Of a DNA stretch of 63,181 nucleotides, positions 51,261 to 60,222 are shown one piece after another. A program made the translations under genes and the position numbers. The notes under the pieces were generated by a model. That model was given only the letters and a program-made list of their open reading frames with translations, did no database searches and was not told the origin of the DNA. The stretch comes from MGBC131033 sp910585655. GTDB taxonomy: Bacteria; Bacillota; Clostridia; Lachnospirales; Lachnospiraceae. The stretch is from positions 1 to 63,181 of the forward strand of contig CATBCG010000072.1 of assembly GCA_949502025.1 (NCBI GenBank), in the 5' to 3' direction. Numbering within the stretch: position 1 is the first letter of the stretch; each line of letters starts with the position of its first letter.

Positions 51261-52346
51261 TTATATCAGATGTTTTAGCAGATGTTTGGCATAGCGGGTA
51301 AGCTGCTTTTCATCCTGGCAGAATTCATCTGTGGCTTCTAACCAGGTAGTGCGGTCGGCATAGTCGATTTTAAAAAAAGGTTCTATCAGCTCTTCAAACT
51401 GGGGGACAAAGCAGCCGGTATGCTTGCTGTAGCAGTTGGCAGCTTTCGCCTTGGTTCGGTAATGCTTATCGACGTAAAAGGCGACGCTTTTATGTATTGC
51501 CATGTCTTCTTCCGGCAGATAATAATAATCCTTATAATTGGAATAAAAAAACTTTAGCTCCTGCTGGCAGAGAGAAATGCGGAGTGTGGCTTGGCTGGCG
51601 GAGACAGAAAGGGAAAACTGTTCTAACCGGTAATAAAACGGCTTAGGAACGGGCAATGGCAGAAGAAGCGGAATCAGCAGCTCCTTTCGTATCAGGTTGC
51701 GGGTCGCCGCCTGCGCCTGGCAGTCATTTAACATAGCCGGCAGCGCCAGCATAGGGGTAATTCCTAAAAGCCCGTATAAATCCTCCTGGTTATGAGAGAG
51801 CAACAGCTCTAAATAGGTGTTTTCTTCCGGAAGATGCCCGTATTTTGCCTTTAGGTAGCGTCCATAATAGGAAATAAGGTCGCCGCCGGAATACGGAGAA
51901 GGACGGCTCAGCCCTAAATACTGTTCGATTGTTCGCTGCTTTAAATTTTCAAGACGCAAAAGAGAACGAAACGGCTGGAGCTTTTTATAGAGATCATAGC
52001 TTTTTTCTTCGGGAATACGATAGTCAAAGGCATGTTTTTCACACTTTTTCATCAGATAAGGAAGATCAAAGCTGGTGCCGTTGTAATGCAGAAGACAGCG
52101 GTAATTTTGGGCAAGCTGAAAAAAAGAAGTCAGCAAAGAGGCTTCACTGCGGTTGTCGTCTGCAAACCACTGGATCAGCGTCCATTCTCCATCTTTTTGA
52201 CAGACACAGCCAATCAGATAGAGCGCTGTGACATCGGCGGCAAATCCGGTCGTTTCAATATCAAAAAACAGCGCCTCTTCCGGTCGGATACCTTCCGGCA
52301 GGGTTGGAGGATAAGGAAGCGTCAGCGGCGTAATACGTGTAATCAT
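51261..52346 (-). CDS. ribonuclease H-like 3'-5' exonuclease domain protein (YprB-like)
   Basis: The minus-strand product (361 residues) has the DEDD exonuclease motif I in EALFFDIETTGFAADV, motif II in LLHYNGTSFDLPYLMKKC and a later acidic motif (SHNQEDLYGLLGI). This matches the YprB type RNase H-like domain. A carboxyl region of about 130 residues without clear homology follows. Substrate is unknown; nucleic acid is expected. Its promoter at 52402-52373 overlaps the region of the divergent CmpB-like gene. Confidence 0.85.
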   Translation of the reverse strand: MITRITPLTLPYPPTLPEGIRPEEALFFDIETTGFAADVTALYLIGCVCQKDGEWTLIQWFADDNRSEASLLTSFFQLAQNYRCLLHYNGTSFDLPYLMKKCEKHAFDYRIPEEKSYDLYKKLQPFRSLLRLENLKQRTIEQYLGLSRPSPYSGGDLISYYGRYLKAKYGHLPEENTYLELLLSHNQEDLYGLLGITPMLALPAMLNDCQAQAATRNLIRKELLIPLLLPLPVPKPFYYRLEQFSLSVSASQATLRISLCQQELKFFYSNYKDYYYLPEEDMAIHKSVAFYVDKHYRTKAKAANCYSKHTGCFVPQFEELIEPFFKIDYADRTTWLEATDEFCQDEKQLTRYAKHLLKHLI

Positions 52347-52372
52347 ATAAATTCACCCTTTCTATGAAGCCT

Positions 52373-52402
52373 ATTTTACCGAAAAGAGCAGAGCCTTGTC
52401 AA
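52373..52402 (-). promoter_or_regulatory. sigma-A promoter for the RNase H-like gene
   Basis: On the minus strand TTGACA (52402-52397) and TAAAAT (52378-52373) with an 18-nt spacer. Confidence 0.65.
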
Positions 52403-52425
52403 CCAGCAGAACAAAAATGGACGGG

Positions 52426-52454
52426 TTGACAATTCGCTGCTAATTTACTATGAT
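52426..52454 (+). promoter_or_regulatory. sigma-A promoter for the CmpB-like gene
   Basis: TTGACA (52426-52431) and TATGAT (52449-52454) with 17-nt spacing, back to back with the minus-strand promoter. Confidence 0.72.
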
Positions 52455-52505
52455 AACAGAAGCAGGATAATCAGAACTACAAAGGAGAAAGGATGTCTGG
52501 CAAAG

Positions 52506-53270
52506 ATGTGGAGTATACGCCTGTTTGGCTTTGAGTGGTTTTATCTGTTTTATCATTTTTTCCTGTACAGTTTTTTTGGCTGGATCTATGAAAGCTGCCT
52601 GGTTTCCTTTCAGAAAAAGAAGCTGCTCAACCGAGGCTTTTTAAATGGACCGGTGATACCGATTTACGGGGCAGGCGCTACGGTGATTATGATGGTGTTG
52701 GATCCGATCAGAGAGCATTATGTGGCAGTTTTTTTCGTCGGTATGCTGGTGGCGTCGGTGTTAGAATTTAGTACGTCCTGGCTGATGGAAAAGCTGTTTC
52801 ATACCCGTTGGTGGGATTACAGTGATTGGAAGTTCCATTTACAAGGAAGGATTTGTCTGGGTGCCTCGGTTTTTTGGGGTGTGCTTTCTGTTACCATGGA
52901 GCTGGTTTTTAAACCTGGGATAGATTTGTTAATTGCGGATATTCCCAGAAAATCAGGGGAATATATGGGATATGGGATTGCGGCGGTATTTGCGGCGGAT
53001 TTTATTATAACAGTGATTTCTACGGTACAGTTGGATAAGCAGTTAGAAGAGCTGCAGCGTCTCCGAAGAGAGCTGGCGTCTTATATTGGAAACAGTAAGC
53101 TTGCCGATCGTACCAAAAAGGGGATTTTTTCCCATTATCAGCATAAGTTAGAAAAAGCTAATTTTATCCAGAGACGATTGTTCCATGCCTTTCCCAATAT
53201 GAAAGCGATCGGCAAGGAAGAGGCGTTAGCGGATTGGAAGAAAAAGCTACATAGGAAGAAGGAAGGATAA
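52506..53270 (+). CDS. putative ABC-transporter permease of the CmpB family
   Basis: Residues 1-190 hold about five membrane helices with the family blocks FYHFFLYSFFGWIYESC, NRGFLNGPVIPIYGAGA and RWWDYSDWKFHLQGRICLGAS. A basic cytoplasmic end (RLRRELASYIG) follows. The family is common in Clostridia and has no proven transport role. The ribosome site AAAGGAGAAAGG is 14 nt from ATG 52506; a tiny 13-codon frame (52493-52534) begins nearer to it and could influence translation. Confidence 0.85.
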   Translation: MWSIRLFGFEWFYLFYHFFLYSFFGWIYESCLVSFQKKKLLNRGFLNGPVIPIYGAGATVIMMVLDPIREHYVAVFFVGMLVASVLEFSTSWLMEKLFHTRWWDYSDWKFHLQGRICLGASVFWGVLSVTMELVFKPGIDLLIADIPRKSGEYMGYGIAAVFAADFIITVISTVQLDKQLEELQRLRRELASYIGNSKLADRTKKGIFSHYQHKLEKANFIQRRLFHAFPNMKAIGKEEALADWKKKLHRKKEG

Positions 53271-53273
53271 AGC

Positions 53274-54836
53274 ATGCCGACAGAAGGAAAAGAAAAGATG
53301 CCAAAGCGGATTAAAATGAATATGAGCGCGATTTTGCGGGCGATGGTAGTAGCTTTGCTCGTACTCATCCAGTTTGCCTTAGTAGCATTATTTACGTATT
53401 TCATGCGTGGCTTTACGGTTTATTTTTATGTGGTATTAGAGCTGCTTAGTATCATTTTAATCGTCACCTTAGTCAACGAAAGTCTAAGTCCTTCTTATAA
53501 AATCGCATGGATTTGCGTGATACAGCTCCTGCCGGTAACGGGGCATCTGATGTTTTTACTGTGGGGGAAAAGTGATTCCAAGCGTAAAATCGAAGCAAGG
53601 GTACTGACGAAAATCAACCATGGAAACCAATATTTGGAATATGTTCCGGAACTAGAAGCCGCTTATGAAAGCAAGCATCCTGTCATGTCACGAATGAGCC
53701 GTTATTTAGAAGGCGAGCAATTTCCTCTTACCAAAAACAACGAAGTTTCCTATTATGGAATGGGAGAGGATGCGTTTGAGGCGATTTTTGCCGATATGCA
53801 AAAAGCCGAGCATTTTATTTTAGTAAATTTTTTTATTGTAGGAGAGGGCGAGCTTTGGGATCGGATGCACGAAATCCTTTTGGCGAAAATCAAAGAGGGT
53901 GTTGAGGTCAAATTTATGTATGACGACTTTGGCGCGATGTTCCGTACGGACAACAATTTCCGCCAGCGCTTAGAGGAAGAGGGATTTCAGATTCGGGTTT
54001 TTAATCCAATCCATAAATACATTGATAAATTGTATATGAATTACCGCAGCCATCAGAAAATCGTCGTGGTAGACGGACGGGTCGGCTATACGGGAGGGAT
54101 CAACATTGCGGATGAATACGCCAATATTATCCAGCGTTTTGGCGTTTGGAAAGATACGGCAGTACGGGTGTCCGGAGATGCGGTCTGGGGACTGACGGTT
54201 GTCTTTTTGCAGATGTGGGAAGTATGCGGCGACGGACCGCTGATTGACTATGCGCCTTATCGCAGCAAAGAACCGTTTCCGCCGTCGGAGGTTTACTGTC
54301 ATGTCGTATCGGACGGTCCGGCGAACAGCCCGGACAATCCGATTGAAACGATGTATCGGCATATGATCGAGTATGCCAGGCGATATGTCTATATTACGAC
54401 CCCGTATTTGCTGCTGGAAAACGATATGCGGGACGCCTTGATTGCAGCGGCTCGTAGCGGGGTAGACATACGGATTATTGTGCCGCATATCCCGGATAAA
54501 AAATACGTAAAAATCCTTACAAATTATTCCTATGGAAAGCTGTTAGAGAACCGGATTCGGATTTATGAGTATACACCTGGCTTTATCCATGCAAAAATGA
54601 TACTGAATGAAGAATGTGGCGTAGTAGGGACGATCAATATGGATTACCGCAGTTTTTATCTGCACTATGAATGCGGGCTTTGGATGAGTGAGGAAAAGAC
54701 GTTGGAACCTATCAAAAGGGATTTCCTAGAAACAATGGCGGTCAGCGAGGAAGTGACCTATGAGATGTGGAGGCATCGTTCTTGGAAACTAAAGCTGATA
54801 CAGCCGATTTTAAATTTATTTTCGACGTTATTGTAA
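53274..54836 (+). CDS. cls: cardiolipin synthase
   Basis: The enzyme joins two phosphatidylglycerols to cardiolipin. Two amino-terminal helices (VVALLVLIQFALVALFTYF and VLELLSIILIVTLV) are followed by two phospholipase D motifs: HQKIVVVDGRVGYTGGINIADE and HAKMILNEECGVVGTINMDYRS (given in pieces, HQKIVVVDGRVGYTGG and HAKMILNEECGVVGTINMD). 520 residues. The start is ATG 53274 behind AAGGAAGGATAAAG; ATG 53298 is a possible alternative. Confidence 0.94.
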   Translation: MPTEGKEKMPKRIKMNMSAILRAMVVALLVLIQFALVALFTYFMRGFTVYFYVVLELLSIILIVTLVNESLSPSYKIAWICVIQLLPVTGHLMFLLWGKSDSKRKIEARVLTKINHGNQYLEYVPELEAAYESKHPVMSRMSRYLEGEQFPLTKNNEVSYYGMGEDAFEAIFADMQKAEHFILVNFFIVGEGELWDRMHEILLAKIKEGVEVKFMYDDFGAMFRTDNNFRQRLEEEGFQIRVFNPIHKYIDKLYMNYRSHQKIVVVDGRVGYTGGINIADEYANIIQRFGVWKDTAVRVSGDAVWGLTVVFLQMWEVCGDGPLIDYAPYRSKEPFPPSEVYCHVVSDGPANSPDNPIETMYRHMIEYARRYVYITTPYLLLENDMRDALIAAARSGVDIRIIVPHIPDKKYVKILTNYSYGKLLENRIRIYEYTPGFIHAKMILNEECGVVGTINMDYRSFYLHYECGLWMSEEKTLEPIKRDFLETMAVSEEVTYEMWRHRSWKLKLIQPILNLFSTLL

Positions 54837-54867
54837 TAGAACAGAAACTAAAAATTAGGGGGCTGCT

Positions 54868-55218
54868 ATGGGAGAAGAGGTCTATACTTGCAGGCATTGT
54901 AAAAAGCTGTTTACTTCCGTTATAAAACGGCAGGTATGCGAGGAATGCGCCAAAAAAGAGGATCAGTTGTTCCAGCAGATCAAGGAATATTTAAGGCAGT
55001 ATCCAAACAGCAACGCCATGCAGATTGCAGAGGGATTGGAAATCAATGTGATGAGTGTTCTGCACTTTATCGACGAGGGACGTCTTTCGGTTGTTACAGG
55101 AGGCTTTTCTAAGCTAAAGGAACCGCGGCGTCAGGTGATAAGGAGAACGACGAGGGCAGAGAACAGCCAGTTGGAGCCGGAACATGAAATAGAGTTAGGA
55201 AATGAGGAAGAAGAATGA
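54868..55218 (+). CDS. YvyF-like zinc-ribbon / helix-turn-helix protein
   Basis: Residues 8-28 form a zinc ribbon (CRHCKKLFTSVIKRQVCEEC) and residues 40-75 a helix-turn-helix (NSNAMQIAEGLEINVMSVLHFI). A basic and then acidic tail follows. The layout matches the TIGR03826/YvyF proteins first noted in flagellar operons. No flagellar genes are here; the gene is coupled to ruvA by an ATGA overlap. Role unknown, possibly a small DNA-binding regulator. Confidence 0.75.
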   Translation: MGEEVYTCRHCKKLFTSVIKRQVCEECAKKEDQLFQQIKEYLRQYPNSNAMQIAEGLEINVMSVLHFIDEGRLSVVTGGFSKLKEPRRQVIRRTTRAENSQLEPEHEIELGNEEEE

Positions 55219-55862
55219 TTGCATACATCAAGGGGGAACTGGCGGCAACCGACGTTGACACTGTTGTGGTAGAAGCTGGAGGGCTAGGCTATGAGATATA
55301 TGTTCCGGTATCCGTGTATGAAGGGCTTCCGGCGGTTGGAGCGCAAGTAAGGCTCCATACCTATCTTCACGTAAGAGAAGGTGGTATCCAGTTGTTTGGT
55401 TTTTTGGATCGGGACAGCTTAGAAGTGTTTAAGCTGTTGATTACGGTCAGTGGAATCGGACCAAAGGGGGCGCTTGGCGTGCTTTCGGTGATTTCACCAA
55501 ACGAACTGCGGTTTGCGATTTTAGCCGACGATGCCAAGACGATTTCCAGGGCGCCGGGTATCGGGGCAAAAACTGCCCGAAAGCTGATTTTAGAATTAAA
55601 GGATAAACTTCATCCGGAAGATGTATTTGGCAGACAGCTTGGCAGTACAGAAAGCAGCGCTGCGGCAGGGGCAAATATCGCTTCTGAGGAAGCAGGGGCA
55701 ACCGACGCTATGAACCGTATCCGAAGAGAGGCAGTAGCCGCCTTAGAGGCGCTTGGTTATTCGGCTACCGAAAGTCTGCAGGCAGTGCGGCGGGTAGAGT
55801 TACAGGAAGATATGGATACGGAAGAGCTGCTCAAACGTGCCTTAAAGGAAATGCTACGATAA
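55215..55862 (+). CDS. ruvA: Holliday junction helicase subunit RuvA
   Basis: RuvA tetramers bind four-way junctions and load RuvB. The OB-fold start (MIAYIKGELAATDVDTVVVE), the helix-hairpin-helix motifs VSGIGPKGALGVLS and APGIGAKTARKLILELKDK, and a carboxyl RuvB-binding domain are present. 215 residues. ruvB follows after 44 nt. Confidence 0.96.
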   Translation: MIAYIKGELAATDVDTVVVEAGGLGYEIYVPVSVYEGLPAVGAQVRLHTYLHVREGGIQLFGFLDRDSLEVFKLLITVSGIGPKGALGVLSVISPNELRFAILADDAKTISRAPGIGAKTARKLILELKDKLHPEDVFGRQLGSTESSAAAGANIASEEAGATDAMNRIRREAVAALEALGYSATESLQAVRRVELQEDMDTEELLKRALKEMLR

Positions 55863-55906
55863 CATAAAGGAAACCAAGAAAGAAAAAGCCAGGAGGGAAG
55901 CGGCAC

Positions 55907-56926
55907 ATGCAGCAGGAGAAAAAAAGAATTATCACCACGGATCTGATGGAAGAGGATATCGGAATAGACAACAGCCTGCGTCCGCAGCTATTGGCGGATT
56001 ATATCGGGCAGCAAAAGGCAAAGGACAATTTAAAGGTCTATATTGAGGCAGCCAAGCAGCGGGGAGAGGCGTTAGACCATGTGCTGTTTTATGGTCCACC
56101 TGGACTGGGAAAAACGACGTTGGCAGGCATCATTGCCAATGAAATGGGTGTGCATATGAAGATCACTTCCGGTCCGGCAATTGAAAAGCCGGGAGAAATG
56201 GCAGCGATTTTAAATAACCTGCAGGAAGGGGACGTGCTGTTTGTCGATGAAATTCATCGTCTAAACCGTCAGGTAGAGGAAGTTTTGTATCCGGCGATGG
56301 AGGATTATGCCATTGACATTGTAATTGGAAAAGGGGCATCTGCCAGAAGCATCCGTTTAGAGCTGCCGAAATTTACACTGGTAGGGGCGACTACGAGAGC
56401 CGGTATGCTGACTGCGCCGCTTAGAGACCGTTTTGGCGTGATCCACCGTCTGGAATTTTATACCATAGAAGAGCTGATGGTGATTACCACCCGTTCGGCA
56501 GGTTTGCTGCAGGTAGAAATTTCCAAAGAGGGCGCGGTAGAAATCGCAAGGCGTTCCCGCGGGACGCCAAGACTGGCGAACCGGCTGCTCAAACGGGTAC
56601 GGGATTTTGCCCAGGTCAAGTACGACGGTGTGATAAGCGAAGAAGTTGCCAGCTTCGCACTTGATTTGCTGGATGTGGATGCCTATGGCTTAGATCGGAT
56701 TGACCGAGAGGTATTGCTTTCGATGATCCACAAATTTTCCGGTGGTCCGGTCGGCTTGGATACCATAGCGGTCTCGATTGGAGAAGACACCGGTACGTTA
56801 GAGGATGTATACGAGCCGTATTTGATTCAGTCCGGCTTTTTGAAACGAACGCCGCGTGGACGGATGGTAACAGAGCTGGCGTACCACCATCTGGGATTAC
56901 CGCTGCCGCCGCAAGGAGAGTGCTGA
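55907..56926 (+). CDS. ruvB: Holliday junction ATP-dependent helicase RuvB
   Basis: This AAA+ motor drives branch migration. Walker A GPPGLGKTTLAG, Walker B VLFVDEIHRL, the sensor and arginine-finger region GATTRAGMLTAPLRDRFG and the winged-helix end (GFLKRTPRGRMVTELAY) are intact. 339 residues. The start follows CAGGAGGGAAGCGGCAC. Confidence 0.97.
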   Translation: MQQEKKRIITTDLMEEDIGIDNSLRPQLLADYIGQQKAKDNLKVYIEAAKQRGEALDHVLFYGPPGLGKTTLAGIIANEMGVHMKITSGPAIEKPGEMAAILNNLQEGDVLFVDEIHRLNRQVEEVLYPAMEDYAIDIVIGKGASARSIRLELPKFTLVGATTRAGMLTAPLRDRFGVIHRLEFYTIEELMVITTRSAGLLQVEISKEGAVEIARRSRGTPRLANRLLKRVRDFAQVKYDGVISEEVASFALDLLDVDAYGLDRIDREVLLSMIHKFSGGPVGLDTIAVSIGEDTGTLEDVYEPYLIQSGFLKRTPRGRMVTELAYHHLGLPLPPQGEC

Positions 56927-57000
56927 CGGCAGGGAACAAATAGAAGCGATAGAATATTGGAAAGATAGTTTTGGAGAACAGGAATGGGAGAAGTTAGATT

Positions 57001-57402
57001 ATGAATACGATGAATGATTTAGAGGTCATTATCAATAACAAACGTTATACGATCAGCGGCTATGAGAGCGAGGAATACCTGCAAAAAATCGCTTCCCATA
57101 TCAACAGCAAATACGCCCAGTTCCGTACCCATGAAAATTATAACCATATGGATTCGGAGATTCGCAACGTCCTGATGCAAATTAACCTCGCTGACGATTA
57201 CTACAAAGCCATCCGCCAGAAATCCGATCTGGAAGCAGAACTGGAACGGAAGGAAAAGGAGCTGTTTGAGGTAAAGCATCTATTAGTCGAGATGCAGGCA
57301 CAAAACGACGACCTGACCAAGCAGCTCGCAGACTGCAACCACAACTATAATGAAGCACAAAGACGGATTATTCAGTTAGAATCCAATAAAAGTTCAAACT
57401 AA
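57001..57402 (+). CDS. zapA: cell division protein ZapA
   Basis: ZapA bundles FtsZ filaments at the division ring. The start NDLEVIINNKRYTISGYESEEYLQKIA (pieces LEVIINNKRYTISG, ESEEYLQKIA) and the long coiled coil (ELERKEKELFEVKHLL) are typical of the Firmicutes type, here 133 residues. The start is ATG 57001 with GGGAGAAG upstream. Its 3' end (TTCAAACTAAG) resembles the end of the inner hairpin of the repeat that follows, so the stop codon may derive from the repeat. Confidence 0.9.
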   Translation: MNTMNDLEVIINNKRYTISGYESEEYLQKIASHINSKYAQFRTHENYNHMDSEIRNVLMQINLADDYYKAIRQKSDLEAELERKEKELFEVKHLLVEMQAQNDDLTKQLADCNHNYNEAQRRIIQLESNKSSN

Positions 57403-57412
57403 GAGGGTGTGT

Positions 57413-57762
57413 CTGGAAGGAAGTTTTACGGAACTTAAAACAGTAAAACTTCCGAAAAGACACAGTTTGATTTACAGATGTATGGTTTTTACGGCTGGAA
57501 ATCAAACTAAGGGAGAAGTGTCTGGAAGGAATCTTTACGGAACTCTAAACAGTAAAGCTTCCGGGAAGACACAGTTTGATTTACAGACGTATGGTTTTTA
57601 CGGCTGGAAATCAAACTAAAGGAGGGTGTCTGAAAGGAAGCTTTACGGAACTCTAAACAGTAAAGCTTCCGGGAAGACACAGTTTGATTTACAGACGTGT
57701 TTTTAACGGCTGGAAATCAAACTAAAGGAGGGTGTCTGAAAGGAAGCTTTACGGAACTCTAA
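57413..57762 (+). repeat. nested-hairpin tandem array before the U32 peptidase gene (three full units and a 3' half)
   Basis: The period is about 106-108 bp. Each unit: stem A GTAAAGCTTCC (from 57551 and 57659; GTAAAACTTCC from 57443) with GGAAGCTTTAC; stem B AGACAC with GTGTCT; inner hairpin AGTTTGATTT-ACAGACG / ACGGCTGG-AAATCAAACT; AAAGGAGG; tail GGAACTCTAAACA. Units two and three have perfect 11-bp A stems. The array opens with a 3' half at 57413-57440 and ends 26 nt before the next start codon. A 70-residue frame through it is just the repeat read in translation. Confidence 0.88.
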
Positions 57763-57777
57763 TAAGGAAAGAAAAAA

Positions 57778-60183
57778 ATGAAAAAAATTGAGATATTGGC
57801 TCCGGCGGGTTCTAGGGAGGCGATGGAGGCTGCGATAGAGGCGGGCTGCGATGCGCTTTATATCGGGGGAAGCAGCTTTGGCGCACGAGCTTATGCCGAC
57901 AACCTTTCAGAAGCGGAGCTGTTAGAAGCCATTGATGATGTACATCTTCATGGAAAATCCCTTTATTTAACGGTAAATACGCTGTTAAAGGAGCGGGAGC
58001 TACAGGGGCAATTGTATCGTTATATAGAACGATTTTATGAGCAGGGGCTGGATGCTGCCATTGTGCAGGATATGGGCGTCCTGCGCTTTTTGCATACACA
58101 TTTTCCGGATCTGCCGCTCCATGCCAGTACGCAGATGACGATTACCTCAGCGGATGCTCTGACCGTTTTAAAGGGAAGCGGCGTAACAAGAATCGTTACT
58201 TCAAGAGAGCTGACGTTGGCGGAGATAAAGGAACTAAGAAGTCAGACAGAGTTACAGATAGAAAGCTTTGTCCATGGCGCACTTTGCTATTGTTATTCCG
58301 GACAGTGCCTGTTTGCCAGTATGTCAGGCGGGCGTTCCGGCAATCGGGGACGCTGTACGCAGCCCTGTCGGATGGAATATCAAGTCTGGCAGGAAAACGG
58401 AACGCGTCTGGATGTTCCTCCTTACGTCCTAAGCCCTAAGGATATTTGCACCCTGGATCATATTCCGGAACTAATAGAAGCGGGGATTGATTCCTTTAAA
58501 ATCGAAGGACGGATGAAGCGTCCGGAATACGCTGCGCTGACTACGGCGTTGTACCGGAAATGGACGGATCGTTATCTGGCGCTGGGAGCAGAAGGCTACC
58601 AGGAATATCAGCGTCAAAATCCAGAGGAAATGCCGGAAGATATCCGTAAACTGGCAGATCTTTACAACCGCGGCGGCTTTTCTGGCGGCTATTATCATCA
58701 GAGAAACGGAACGAGTATGATGTCTATGGAACGACCAAATCACTATGGAGTGAAAGCGGTATCCGTAGAGGCAGTAGAAAAGCATACGATGAAGCTGCGG
58801 GCGTTGCTGCCGCTTGCTGCCCAGGATGTGTTGGAAATCCGCAGAAACGGAAAAACCGAATATGAATTTACCTTAAAGTCTGCGATAGAGTCAGGGACGA
58901 TTTTTTCTGCAAATTTTCTGCCGGGAAGCCGTATCAGACCAGGAATGACGGGGTATCGTACCAAAAACGCCGCTTTACTGGGAGAGATTCAGGAACGCTT
59001 TTTAAAGACCAGGCGAAAGCTGCCGATAAAAGGTCATTTTTACGCAGAAGCCGGAAAGCCGATACAGCTTTCCCTTTGGGTAGAATCCGGGCAGGAACTG
59101 CCGGTGGGAGAAGCGGTCTGCTATGGGTGTGAAGCGGAGCCTGCTAAAAAACAGCCGCTTACGGCAGAGCGGGTAGAACAGGCGTTAAAAAAGACAGGAG
59201 AGAGCCGGTATGAGTGGTCCGGGTTGCAGATTGAGTTAAAGGGAGCCTTGTTTTTCCCTGTTTCTGCCTTGAATGCACTCCGGCGGGAAGGAATCAAACA
59301 ATTAGAGGCGAATCTGCTGCAAACCTATCGGCGCGCTCTGCCACAGCCTGTCCGTCCGGCTGTTTCTAAAAAGCAACTAGACCTGCCCTTCCGTTTTCTT
59401 TCTGCCGGAATGGAGCGTAAGGAACAGCTAACGCCGCTTCTGCAAGCGATTTCGCTCAGCCGGATTTATCTTTCCTTTCAGGCGATGACGGCAGGGGAAA
59501 TGCTTTCTGCCATTCGGCAGATAAAAGCAGAAGGAAAGGAAGCCTATATTCGTTTTCCAAGGATTTTCCGGGCGGAAACGCGCCGGCGGCTGGAACAGGA
59601 AAAGGACACGATAGAAGCCGTTTTAGAGCGGGCTGACGGCGTGTTGCTGCATACGTTAGAGGAAGTAGGATGGCTTGAGAAAAAAAGAATTAAGACGGAT
59701 ATTATTTTAGGGGAAAATCTTTATACCTGGAACGAGGAAGCAAGACATTTTTGGAGAGAACGGGGGATTTCTCACTTTACTTCACCGTTAGAGCTGACGA
59801 AAGGCGAGTTGGCAGATCTGGATCTTAGAGAAGATGAGTTGATTATATATGGTTATCAGCCGGTCATGGTATCCGCTCAATGTCTTCAAAAAAACGTGCA
59901 GGGATGTCAGAAAGAACCTGCCTTACTTTTTTTAAAAGATAAAAAAGAAAGACGTTTTCCGGTTATCAATGTCTGCCCACTTTGTTATACTATATATTAT
60001 CACCAGGAGCCGCTTAATCTGACCAGAGCCTCCGAAGAACTGAAACAGCTTAGTATAAGACGTCTCCGTTTTGACTTTACGATAGAAGATAAAGAGGAGG
60101 TTCGCCGGGTACTGACCGCCTGGGAACGTAGGGAAGAACTGCTTGAAGGAGGAGAGGGGCATTTTCGCTTAGGCGTGGAATAA
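57778..60183 (+). CDS. U32-family peptidase (RlhA/YrrO-like, with DUF3656 part)
   Basis: The amino half (EILAPAGSREAMEAAIEAG, then HASTQMTITSADAL, the cysteine-rich block HGALCYCYSGQCLFASMSGGRSGNRGRC in pieces HGALCYCYSGQCLFAS and RGRCTQPCR, and FKIEGRMKRPEYA) is the U32 core. Members of this core, for instance RlhA, act in prephenate-dependent rRNA hydroxylation or collagenase-like roles. The long carboxyl half (801 residues in total) carries a DUF3656-like beta part and a further domain ending in a cysteine-containing NVCPLCYT. Specific substrate not determinable. The start is ATG 57778 behind AAGGAAAG. Confidence 0.88.
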   Translation: MKKIEILAPAGSREAMEAAIEAGCDALYIGGSSFGARAYADNLSEAELLEAIDDVHLHGKSLYLTVNTLLKERELQGQLYRYIERFYEQGLDAAIVQDMGVLRFLHTHFPDLPLHASTQMTITSADALTVLKGSGVTRIVTSRELTLAEIKELRSQTELQIESFVHGALCYCYSGQCLFASMSGGRSGNRGRCTQPCRMEYQVWQENGTRLDVPPYVLSPKDICTLDHIPELIEAGIDSFKIEGRMKRPEYAALTTALYRKWTDRYLALGAEGYQEYQRQNPEEMPEDIRKLADLYNRGGFSGGYYHQRNGTSMMSMERPNHYGVKAVSVEAVEKHTMKLRALLPLAAQDVLEIRRNGKTEYEFTLKSAIESGTIFSANFLPGSRIRPGMTGYRTKNAALLGEIQERFLKTRRKLPIKGHFYAEAGKPIQLSLWVESGQELPVGEAVCYGCEAEPAKKQPLTAERVEQALKKTGESRYEWSGLQIELKGALFFPVSALNALRREGIKQLEANLLQTYRRALPQPVRPAVSKKQLDLPFRFLSAGMERKEQLTPLLQAISLSRIYLSFQAMTAGEMLSAIRQIKAEGKEAYIRFPRIFRAETRRRLEQEKDTIEAVLERADGVLLHTLEEVGWLEKKRIKTDIILGENLYTWNEEARHFWRERGISHFTSPLELTKGELADLDLREDELIIYGYQPVMVSAQCLQKNVQGCQKEPALLFLKDKKERRFPVINVCPLCYTIYYHQEPLNLTRASEELKQLSIRRLRFDFTIEDKEEVRRVLTAWERREELLEGGEGHFRLGVE

Positions 60184-60222
60184 AAAAAGGAAAATCCAAT
60201 CAAAGGGTAAGGGCGTGGTAGA

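Noticed and set aside
57407..57619. A 70-residue open frame across the repeat array
   Set aside because: It is the tandem nested-hairpin element read in translation: the same peptide recurs with the repeat period, with no independent ribosome site or codon bias.
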